A stretch of 64,000 bases of DNA from JAMXLO01 sp963819855 (GTDB lineage: Bacteria; Pseudomonadota; Alphaproteobacteria; Acetobacterales; Acetobacteraceae), in NCBI GenBank assembly GCA_963819855.1, contig CAWFYC010000030.1, forward strand, positions 1 through 64,000, written 5' to 3'. Below are positions 8,690 through 15,324 of this stretch, in pieces. A program made the position numbers and the translations under genes. How positions within the stretch are numbered: the stretch's first letter is position 1; every line of letters begins with the position of its first letter. The notes beneath the pieces were generated by a model. It worked only from the letters and a program-made list of their open reading frames with translations. It was not told the DNA's origin and did not search any database.

Positions 8690-9712
8690 TTACCATGTCA
8701 ATCGGAGCGCCGTCGCGAAACTGGCGCGCAGCCCCGCCGAGGACAGGCCGCGCGTGATCAGCACGATGCGGGTGGTGCCCTCAGGCTGCACCGAACGATC
8801 GAGATATACCGGCGGATGCATGACATGATGCACGCCCTGCAACACGATCGGCTGGGTTTCGCCGTGCAGCCAGACAATGCCCTTCAGCCGCAACACGCTG
8901 TCGCCGCGCAGCGACAGGACGGACTCGAGCCAACGCTGCAGTGAAGCCCAGACGATCGGCTTGTCATGACGCAGCACCACCGAACCGATCTGTTCTCCAT
9001 GGCGGAAAGGCAGATGCTGGTGGCCCCGATGGCCCTCGATCTCCAGCGGCCGGAGCCACTGTTCCAGCCGCGCGCTGTCTGGGCCGAGGTCGAACACATC
9101 GGCAGTATCGACGGCGCCGACGACGACCTGCCGCAACGGGGCGGTCGCATTCAAGGCGGCAATGCGCTCCTCGGTTTCCGTGATCTGCGCCGGACTGGCG
9201 AGGTCGGTCTTGGTCAGCAGAATACGGTCGGCCATCGCTACCTGGCGTCGCGCCTCGGGCTGCCGATCGAGCTGCATCGGGCCGTGCAGCGCGTCAACCG
9301 TGGTGACGATGCCGTCCAGCCGGCACGCATAGCGCGCACCAGGCTCGGCGAGCAGCGCATGCGCCACCGGCGCGGGATCCGCCAGTCCCGTTGTTTCGAT
9401 CGCGATGCGGCGGAACGGCGGCAGCTCGCCGGCCTCGCGACGTCGCCACAGCACATCCAGAGTATCAGCGATATCGCCGCGCACGGTGCAGCAGATGCAG
9501 CCGTTCTTCAGCAGCACGGCGTCCTCGATCGCTTGTTCGATCAGCAGATGATCCAGTCCCACCGCGCCGAACTCGTTGACGATCACCACGGTGTCGGCGA
9601 GCGAGGGCCGCCGCAGCAGGTGGTTCAGCACCGTGGTCTTGCCGCTACCCAGGAAGCCGGTGAGTATCGTCACCGGCACAGTGTTCGCTGCCTCGCTCAT
9701 CACGCGCAGCAT
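8690..9712 (-). CDS. COG0523 (CobW-like) metallochaperone GTPase
   Basis: This is a G3E-family GTPase of 340 residues. It has Walker A GFLGSGKT near residue 20, the metal-binding CxCC motif (NGCICCTVRG) near 72, the switch region IETTGLADP, the NKxD-like LLTKTD, and a C-terminal CobW_C domain from about 245. Family members insert or deliver metals such as zinc or cobalt; the metal here is not determined. The start is ambiguous between ATG 9712 and ATG 9700, and neither has a Shine-Dalgarno. Its first 29 codons and 13 bases upstream are duplicated 787 bp away, beyond a toxin-antitoxin pair. That pair therefore separates this gene from its original divergent neighbour. Confidence 0.9.
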   Translation of the reverse strand: MLRVMSEAANTVPVTILTGFLGSGKTTVLNHLLRRPSLADTVVIVNEFGAVGLDHLLIEQAIEDAVLLKNGCICCTVRGDIADTLDVLWRRREAGELPPFRRIAIETTGLADPAPVAHALLAEPGARYACRLDGIVTTVDALHGPMQLDRQPEARRQVAMADRILLTKTDLASPAQITETEERIAALNATAPLRQVVVGAVDTADVFDLGPDSARLEQWLRPLEIEGHRGHQHLPFRHGEQIGSVVLRHDKPIVWASLQRWLESVLSLRGDSVLRLKGIVWLHGETQPIVLQGVHHVMHPPVYLDRSVQPEGTTRIVLITRGLSSAGLRASFATALRLTW

Positions 9713-9725
9713 CGGGGAGAAACGC
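9627..9725. repeat. 99-bp direct repeat, copy 1 (5' end of CobW-like gene)
   Basis: This segment matches 10414-10512 at 98 of 99 positions; the single difference is A at 9647 against G at 10434. It contains the first codons of the CobW-like gene including the P-loop. Together the copies bracket a 688-bp insert holding the toxin-antitoxin genes. Confidence 0.97.
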
Positions 9726-9746
9726 GATCGGCGCCAGTGCGCGGGC

Positions 9747-9775
9747 TTGACGGGTGTCAGTTATCGACTTAAATT
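9747..9775 (+). promoter_or_regulatory. Sigma70-type promoter of the toxin-antitoxin pair
   Basis: TTGACG (9747-9752) and TAAATT (9770-9775) are separated by 17 bases. Transcription would be expected to start at about 9781-9783, essentially at the antitoxin ATG (9783). No Shine-Dalgarno precedes that ATG, so the mRNA is probably leaderless. The promoter lies in DNA unique to the insert, just inside the left repeat copy. Confidence 0.6.
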
Positions 9776-9782
9776 GACATAC

Positions 9783-9992
9783 ATGGTCAAAACGCAGGTC
9801 TATCTCCGCAAGGAAGAGCTTGACGCCCTGCGCGAGATCGCTGCGCGGTCTGGGCGGAGCGTGGCGGAACTCGTGCGTGACGCGATCCGCAAAGTCGTGC
9901 TCAAGCCGCAGGCTTCCGGGCCGGTGGCGTTATGGGACGGCGAACCGAAGCGCACGTCGATCCAGCATGACAGCATCTACGACGATATTTGA
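9783..9992 (+). CDS. Ribbon-helix-helix antitoxin (VapB/CopG-like)
   Basis: This is a 69-residue protein. The N-terminal half (MVKTQVYLRKEELDALREIA, then a helix with SVAELVRDAIRKVV) fits a ribbon-helix-helix DNA-binding fold. The C-terminal third (LWDGEPKRTSIQHDSIYDDI) is a flexible acidic tail of the kind that occupies a PIN toxin active site. It probably neutralises the next product and represses the shared promoter. Its TGA stop overlaps the toxin ATG in a TGATG junction, indicating coupled translation. ATG 9783 fits the domain start exactly; the frame is open upstream only through repeat DNA. Confidence 0.85.
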   Translation: MVKTQVYLRKEELDALREIAARSGRSVAELVRDAIRKVVLKPQASGPVALWDGEPKRTSIQHDSIYDDI

Positions 9993-10408
9993 TGCGTCAG
10001 GGCGAGGCGGTCTTTGTCGACAGTGGCGCCTGGATCGCGCTCGCGCTGTCGCGCGATCCTTTGCACGAGCAGGCGCGGGAGCAATGGGAGCTGATACGCG
10101 GCGCAGGGACGGCACTTCACACCTCAATTCCTGTCATCATCGAGACCTTCACATTTTTGGATCGGCAGGCTAACCGGGATGTTGCGCTGGCGTGGAAGGA
10201 AGCCGTTTATAAACTGCGAACGATGAAGATCCTTCCCTGCGAGTTGCGCGACCTGGAACACTCGTGGGAATACTTTCGTCGGCAGGATCTGCACAAACTA
10301 TCAGCTGTCGATGCCAGCAGCTTTGCGATTATGCGACGCATGGGAATTCGGCTGGCCTTTACGTTCGATCACCACTTTGCTGTGGTCGGGTTCAGGCTGG
10401 TGGCGTAG
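9992..10408 (+). CDS. PIN-domain ribonuclease toxin (VapC-like)
   Basis: This 138-residue PIN-domain protein has all four acidic metal ligands: D10 (VFVDSGAW), E51 (IPVIIETF), D107 (SAVDASSF) and D126 (FTFDHHF). It is therefore predicted to be an active Mg-dependent endoribonuclease toxin, paired with the ribbon-helix-helix antitoxin it overlaps. VapC toxins typically cut tRNA or rRNA; the target here is unknown. ATG 9992 is used because it forms the TGATG overlap; TTG 9989 is an alternative. The gene ends 5 bases before the right copy of the 99-bp repeat, so the module fills the insert exactly. Confidence 0.9.
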   Translation: MRQGEAVFVDSGAWIALALSRDPLHEQAREQWELIRGAGTALHTSIPVIIETFTFLDRQANRDVALAWKEAVYKLRTMKILPCELRDLEHSWEYFRRQDLHKLSAVDASSFAIMRRMGIRLAFTFDHHFAVVGFRLVA

Positions 10409-10413
10409 CCGCG

Positions 10414-10512
10414 AGCACCGTGGTCTTGCCGCTGCCCAGGAAGCCGGTGAGTATCGTCACCGGCACAGTGTTCGCTGCCTCGCTCATCACGCGCAGCATC
10501 GGGGAGAAACGC
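10414..10512. repeat. 99-bp direct repeat, copy 2 (truncated CobW 5' end)
   Basis: This is the right-hand copy of the repeat at 9627-9725. On the minus strand it still encodes the first 29 residues of the CobW-like protein including the P-loop, then runs into unrelated sequence. Its right end supplies the Shine-Dalgarno (GGGGAG) of the following LVIVD-repeat gene, whose ATG starts at 10515. Confidence 0.97.
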
Positions 10513-10514
10513 AC

Positions 10515-11723
10515 ATGGCACAACCGGAATCCCATAATTTCCGCCTGATCTCGCACGACCTGATGAGCGGCTTCGGCAACGTCGGCGAGGGCATGAGTCT
10601 GCAATTGGCCCCCGGCGGGCGGCGCATCATGTGGATGGCGCACGAGTGCGCGCCGAAGAATTTTACCGGTGTCGATGTCACTGACCCAACGAAGCCGCGC
10701 TTGGTGGTGCAGACCGATCTGCCGCACCGCAACGTGCGGTCCAATTCGCTGGAGGTGTGCGACAACATCATGGCGGTGGCGTACCAGACCGGCACACATG
10801 GCGCGACGCCGGCCGGGATCGAGCTGTTCGACATTTCCTCGCCGGAGCAGCCGCGCAGCGTCAGCTTCATCGACCGCTCCGGGCCAAGGTCGCGTGGGGT
10901 GCACCAGCTCTGGTTCGTCGACGGCAAGACGATCCACTGTTCCAGTGGCGCCGCCGACTTCATGCCGCGCAACCTGAAGGACGACCAGTGCTACACGGCG
11001 TTCGACGTGAGCGATCCGGCGAAGCCGCGCGAGATCGGGCGGTGGTGGTATCCGGGCACGGAGGAGCGTGACGAGGCGCCGCCGGTGCCGCGGCATCCGA
11101 AGTTCGACACCGGCTGCCGGGCGCACAATACGAATGTGTATCCGGAGCGGCCGGACCGCGCCTATGTGGGATATATCGACGGCGGCGCATGTGTGCTGGA
11201 CATTTCGGATATCGGCAGGCCGAAGCTGGTTGGGCACTGGAATCCGCACCCGCCGTTCCCTGGCTTCACCCATACGGTAATGCCGCTGTTCGATCGCGAC
11301 CTCCTAGTGGTGAGCGACGAGTGCGTGCGCACGGAAGGCGCCGACTGGCCGAAGCTGGTGTGGCTGCTGGATGCGCGGCGAGAAGAGAATCTGGTTTCGA
11401 TCGCGACGCTGCCGCTGCCGCCGATGGAGGATTACGCGATCGGCGGACGCTACGGCGCTCACAATCTGCACGAGAACCGGCCGGGGCCATCGTTCCAGTC
11501 CAGCACGCTGGTGTTCGGTACCTATTTCGGCGGCGGGCTGCGCGTGCACGATATCAGCGATCCGCTGCAGCCGAAGGAAGTGGCGTCGTTCATTCCGGAT
11601 CCGCCGGACGGTTCGCCGATGAAAGCGGCAATGATCAACGACGTGTATGTCGACGAGAACCGACTGGTCTACGCGGTGGATCGGTTCGCCGGCGGACTGT
11701 ACGTGCTGGAGATGACGATCTAA
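10515..11723 (+). CDS. LVIVD-repeat (beta-propeller-like) protein
   Basis: The product has 402 residues and no obvious signal peptide. Repeated blocks of the form GVDVTDPTKPRLVVQ, ELFDISSPEQPRSVS, AFDVSDPAKPREIG, VLDISDIGRPKLVG and VHDISDPLQPKEVA are spaced through the chain. They match the LVIVD repeat (COG5276), predicted to form a beta propeller. Function is unknown; binding or scaffold roles are usually proposed. The ATG follows GGGGAG at 8 bases, and that site lies in the right copy of the 99-bp repeat. Before the toxin-antitoxin insertion this gene was probably immediately divergent from the CobW-like gene. Confidence 0.85.
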   Translation: MAQPESHNFRLISHDLMSGFGNVGEGMSLQLAPGGRRIMWMAHECAPKNFTGVDVTDPTKPRLVVQTDLPHRNVRSNSLEVCDNIMAVAYQTGTHGATPAGIELFDISSPEQPRSVSFIDRSGPRSRGVHQLWFVDGKTIHCSSGAADFMPRNLKDDQCYTAFDVSDPAKPREIGRWWYPGTEERDEAPPVPRHPKFDTGCRAHNTNVYPERPDRAYVGYIDGGACVLDISDIGRPKLVGHWNPHPPFPGFTHTVMPLFDRDLLVVSDECVRTEGADWPKLVWLLDARREENLVSIATLPLPPMEDYAIGGRYGAHNLHENRPGPSFQSSTLVFGTYFGGGLRVHDISDPLQPKEVASFIPDPPDGSPMKAAMINDVYVDENRLVYAVDRFAGGLYVLEMTI

Positions 11724-11816
11724 CCCCCGGTCATTGCAAGGAGCGCAGCGCCGAAGCAGTCTCGATCCGAGTGCTCGGCGCGAGATTGCTTCGTTACGCC
11801 GGCAATGGCAGGCGAA

Positions 11817-12422
11817 TTATACAAGGCGCGGAATGGCGCGGCGGAACGGACTAGACGGCAATGTCTGCCCTCTCCAAAAAGCATTGAATGGCTCTGGCAG
11901 TATCTCCCACAGCCGATCGAATGCGCTTAGGCCAACGCGAAACACAGCAACCCCCGTAGCCATCAGCACCTTCTCCTTCTCGGTCTCCCGGGCGGCAAGT
12001 TCGAGTGCGATGGCTTTTGTGCCATCCCAAAACACGATATCGGCCGGCAGCAGACGGCCGCCCGCAGGCACCCATCCCCGCGGCAACGGTCGCAGCGCCG
12101 ACCACAGAAAATCCTCCGGCGCAAACAGCCCGTCATACGGTTTCAGCTGCTCCGCCAGCGCCGCCTGATGCATCCCGATTTGCGCCGCGACAAATCGAAA
12201 ATATGCCGCAATGAACTGCTGCCGCAGCGGCGCATAGTCGCCGCACTGGCTCGTCAGCCATTCCGTCGCTGTCGCCACCCGCGCCGCGTGGTCGCCGGTC
12301 GCCAGCGGCATCGCATCCGCCGGCACCGGTTCGCTGTTCAGCCGCAGCGGTTCGTTGCGAACCTCCACGCACCGCAGGCCCCAATCCCGCGGCGGACGAT
12401 CGAGGCCGTAGGGTATCCGCAA
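11817..12422 (-). CDS. Hypothetical protein, 201 residues
   Basis: This is a soluble protein without signal peptide or membrane segment. The C-terminal half contains PADIVFWDGTKAIALELA followed by a charged helix and ATGVAVFRVG. This strand-Asp-strand-Glu arrangement vaguely recalls PD-(D/E)xK nuclease folds, but the usual lysine is absent, so no function is claimed. Only 5 bases separate its ATG (12422) from the stop of the luciferase-like gene upstream on the same strand, so the two are probably cotranscribed. Confidence 0.6.
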   Translation of the reverse strand: MRIPYGLDRPPRDWGLRCVEVRNEPLRLNSEPVPADAMPLATGDHAARVATATEWLTSQCGDYAPLRQQFIAAYFRFVAAQIGMHQAALAEQLKPYDGLFAPEDFLWSALRPLPRGWVPAGGRLLPADIVFWDGTKAIALELAARETEKEKVLMATGVAVFRVGLSAFDRLWEILPEPFNAFWRGQTLPSSPFRRAIPRLV

Positions 12423-12427
12423 CCGGT

Positions 12428-13285
12428 TCAGCCGTTGACCTTGCGCGTCAGTCCCGCCCAGCCATCGATCACCGGCAGGATCGCGTCTGCCTTCTCCGAC
12501 TCCAGGTTGAACACCACACGCGCAACACCGAGGTCCTCATAGCGCTTCATCAGGTCGGCGTCCTGCTTGGGACCCCACACGGTGATCTCGATCGACTTAG
12601 GATCGCGCTTCGCCTCGGCCGCCATCTTGCGGAACTCAGGCAGCATGTCGGCGATCTCGGCGTAGGTATTCCGCGTCGCATGCGGAATCCACCCGTCGCC
12701 ATATCGGATCGCACGGCGCGCGGAATAGGGGAACGCGCCGCCGACGATGACCGGGGGATGCGGCTTCTGCACCGGCTTCGGCCACGCCATCATCGGATCG
12801 AAGTTGACGAACTCGCCGTGGTATTCCGGCTTCGACTTGGTCCAGATCTCCTTCATCGCCTCGACGCGTTCGCGCGCCAGCTTGTGACGCGATTTGTAAT
12901 CCGTGCCGTGGTTCTCCATTTCATCCTGGTTCCAGCCGTTGCCGATGCCGAACAGGAAGCGGCCGTTGGAGGCCTGATCGATCGATGCGACCAGCTTCGC
13001 GGTCTGGATCGGATCGCGCTGCGCGACCAGGCAGACACCGGTCGCGACCTTCAATGCCTTCGTCGCCGCCGCCGCCATGGTCAGCGTCACGAACGGGTCC
13101 ATGGTGTCGTAGTACTTCTTCGCCAGTTCGCCGCCACCCGCTGGCGCCGTCTTCCGCGACAGTGGAATGTGCGAGTGCTCGGGCGCCCATACCGACTCGA
13201 ATCCCCGCTCCTCCAGCGCTTTGCCGAGGTCGGCTGGCGTCATCGAATAGTCGGTAAAGAACATGGCCGCGCCGAATTTCAGCAT
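12428..13285 (-). CDS. LLM-class flavin-dependent oxidoreductase
   Basis: The 285-residue TIM-barrel protein belongs to the luciferase-like monooxygenase superfamily, F420/FMN type (TIGR03619-like). Diagnostic stretches are ERGFESVWAPEHSHIP near residue 28, LKVATGVCLVAQRDP, the SNGRFLFGIGNGWNQDEMENHG block near 110, and PPVIVGGAFPYSARRAIRYGDGW near 180. It probably oxidises or reduces a small organic substrate using flavin or F420; the substrate is unknown. The start ATG 13285 has GGGAGG 5 bases upstream. It sits 15 bases after the M20 peptidase-like gene, suggesting a short catabolic operon. Confidence 0.9.
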   Translation of the reverse strand: MLKFGAAMFFTDYSMTPADLGKALEERGFESVWAPEHSHIPLSRKTAPAGGGELAKKYYDTMDPFVTLTMAAAATKALKVATGVCLVAQRDPIQTAKLVASIDQASNGRFLFGIGNGWNQDEMENHGTDYKSRHKLARERVEAMKEIWTKSKPEYHGEFVNFDPMMAWPKPVQKPHPPVIVGGAFPYSARRAIRYGDGWIPHATRNTYAEIADMLPEFRKMAAEAKRDPKSIEITVWGPKQDADLMKRYEDLGVARVVFNLESEKADAILPVIDGWAGLTRKVNG

Positions 13286-13300
13286 AGGTGCCTCCCTTGA

Positions 13301-14470
13301 TTACTCGGTGCCACGCGGCAACTGTCGTTCGACCAGTCGTGCATAGAGCGCCGATCCGAACGGAATCGCCTCGTCATTGAAATTGTAGTGATGATTGTGC
13401 ACCGGCGCACAATCACCGTTGCCAAGGTTGATGTAGGCGCCTGGCACCTGCTCCAGCATGAAGGCAAAGTCCTCCGATGCCGGCGCCGGTGCCTGCGCTC
13501 GATTGACATTCGCATCGCCGACCAATTCGGCCGCCGCATCGGCGATCGCGTGGAACTCCGCTTCGTGGTTGACCAGCGGCGCGAAGATCAACCGGAAATC
13601 CACTTCCGCCGTCGCGCCGAACGCCGACGCCACGCCGGCGACGACGCGCTGCATGCCCTGCTCGATCAGCGTCATCGTCTCGCGCTTCATCGTGCGGACC
13701 GTGCCGCCGAGCGTCGCGGTCTGCGGGATGACGTTGTAGGCGTCTCCGGAAAGAATGCGCGTGACGCTGAGTATCGCCGTCTCGCGCGGGGACACGTTGC
13801 GCGATACGATTGACTGCAACGCCGCTCCGATGTGACACGCAACCAGCACTGGATCGATCGATTCTTCCGGCCGCGCGCCATGCGCGCCCTTGCCGGCGAT
13901 GGCGATGTCGAAGAAGCCGCCGCCTGCCATTGCTGTGCCGGGCGCGATGCCATACTTGCCGACTGGCATCCCAGGGCGATTGTGCATGCCGTACACCGCA
14001 TTGCACGGAAAACGCTGGAACAGATCATCCTGCAACATCGCGAGTGCGCCCCCGACGCCTTCCTCGCCCGGCTGGAAGATGAAATTCACCGTGCCGTTGA
14101 AGTCGCGTGTCTCCGCCAGGTAGCGCGCAGCGCCGAGCAGCATCGTGGTATGGCCGTCGTGGCCGCAGGCGTGCATCTTGCCCTGGTTGCGGCTGCGATA
14201 CGGAAACTCGTTTGCCTCCTGGATCGGAAGCGCGTCCATGTCGGCACGTAGCCCGATCGTGCCCTCGCCATTGCCGGAGCGCAGCACCCCAACCACGCCG
14301 GTGCCGCCAACGGATCGATGCACCTCGATGCCCCATTCCTCCAGCTTGCGCGCCACCAGATCGGCGGTGCGATGCTCCTCCAGACCGAGCTCCGGATTGG
14401 CATGGATGTCCTGGCGGATCGCGGTGAGGTCGGCATGGTAGCGGCGGATCTGGTCGATCGACGAGGTCAT
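13301..14470 (-). CDS. M20-family amidohydrolase (hippurate hydrolase-like)
   Basis: This is a 389-residue di-metal amidohydrolase of the M20D group (hippurate hydrolase, IAA-amino acid hydrolase, N-acyl-amino acid deacylase). Metal-binding motifs are visible: HACGHDGHT near residue 100, the PGEEG glutamates near 134, and a C-terminal HNHHYNFNDEA histidine. A dimerisation lid domain at about 180-290 (GKGAHGARPEESIDP) is present. It cleaves an N-acyl amino acid or related amide in the cytoplasm; the exact substrate is unknown. The start ATG 14470 is preceded by CAGGAG at 6 bases. Confidence 0.92.
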   Translation of the reverse strand: MTSSIDQIRRYHADLTAIRQDIHANPELGLEEHRTADLVARKLEEWGIEVHRSVGGTGVVGVLRSGNGEGTIGLRADMDALPIQEANEFPYRSRNQGKMHACGHDGHTTMLLGAARYLAETRDFNGTVNFIFQPGEEGVGGALAMLQDDLFQRFPCNAVYGMHNRPGMPVGKYGIAPGTAMAGGGFFDIAIAGKGAHGARPEESIDPVLVACHIGAALQSIVSRNVSPRETAILSVTRILSGDAYNVIPQTATLGGTVRTMKRETMTLIEQGMQRVVAGVASAFGATAEVDFRLIFAPLVNHEAEFHAIADAAAELVGDANVNRAQAPAPASEDFAFMLEQVPGAYINLGNGDCAPVHNHHYNFNDEAIPFGSALYARLVERQLPRGTE

Positions 14471-14505
14471 GGTCTGCTCCTGTCCATCTAGCGACTATAG
14501 CGCAT

Positions 14506-15291
14506 TCAGCGTCCCTTGAACGGGCCGGCCGGGCGCTTCTCGGTAAAGGCGCGGGCGGATTCCGCGAAATCCTCGGTCAGGTGCAGCTTGGCGAGATTCA
14601 CCTGCAGCAGCACGTCGCGCGACAGTTGTTCCAAATAAAAACGGCGCGCCCGCACCGTGGAGCGCACGCCCAGTGGCGGGTTGTTCGCCACATCGGCTGC
14701 CATGGCGCGCGAGGTCTCCATCAACGAACCCTGCGGCGCGACGCGCTCGATGATGTTGGCGGCGCGCGCCTCCTCGGCGGTGAAGAACCGGCCGGTCAAC
14801 GCGACATCGGTGGCGAACGCGCCGCCACCGCGGAAGTTCAGCAGCGCCCAATATTTGGCACCGGAAAGACCACGCGGCGTCTCGGTGACCTGGAATTTCG
14901 TGCCCACCTCGGCGACGATCAGATCGCACTCCAGCATCAGGCCCAACGCCAACCCGAGCACATAGCCGTGCACCGCCGCCATCACCGGCTTCCAGTTCAC
15001 CGCGCGCAGCAGCAAATCGTGGCTGGACGCGTCGGGCGCCTGCGCGCCGCCGTAGCGCTCGAATTCCTCGCGCGAGCGCAACTGTCGCTGCCGCACATCC
15101 GCACCGGTGGAGAACGCTCGGCCACGGCCGCACAGGATGGCGATCCGCGCGTCGTCGTCGATATCGAACTGCTTCAGCGCCGCGGCGATCTGACGCACCA
15201 TGTCGTCGTTGACGGCATTAAGCTTGTCAGGCCGGTTCAGCGTGATTGTCGCGATGTGATCGCTGCACGCGTACTCGACCAGGTCCGACAT
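14506..15291 (-). CDS. Enoyl-CoA hydratase/isomerase (crotonase) family protein
   Basis: The 261-residue crotonase-fold protein begins with the standard IATITLNRPDKLNAVN strand-turn. GRGRAFSTGADVR supplies one oxyanion-hole amide near residue 60. GYVLGLALGLMLECDLIVAE gives the second region near 115. The usual catalytic segment reads VTETPRGLSG, so one glutamate remains but the spacing is atypical; hydratase, isomerase or another CoA-ester reaction are all possible. The start ATG 15291 has AAGGAG 6 bases upstream. It follows the molybdopterin oxidoreductase gene by 33 bases on the same strand. Confidence 0.88.
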   Translation of the reverse strand: MSDLVEYACSDHIATITLNRPDKLNAVNDDMVRQIAAALKQFDIDDDARIAILCGRGRAFSTGADVRQRQLRSREEFERYGGAQAPDASSHDLLLRAVNWKPVMAAVHGYVLGLALGLMLECDLIVAEVGTKFQVTETPRGLSGAKYWALLNFRGGGAFATDVALTGRFFTAEEARAANIIERVAPQGSLMETSRAMAADVANNPPLGVRSTVRARRFYLEQLSRDVLLQVNLAKLHLTEDFAESARAFTEKRPAGPFKGR

Positions 15292-15324
15292 CGGCCGCTC
15301 CTTCCCGACGCGGCCGATTGTGCA

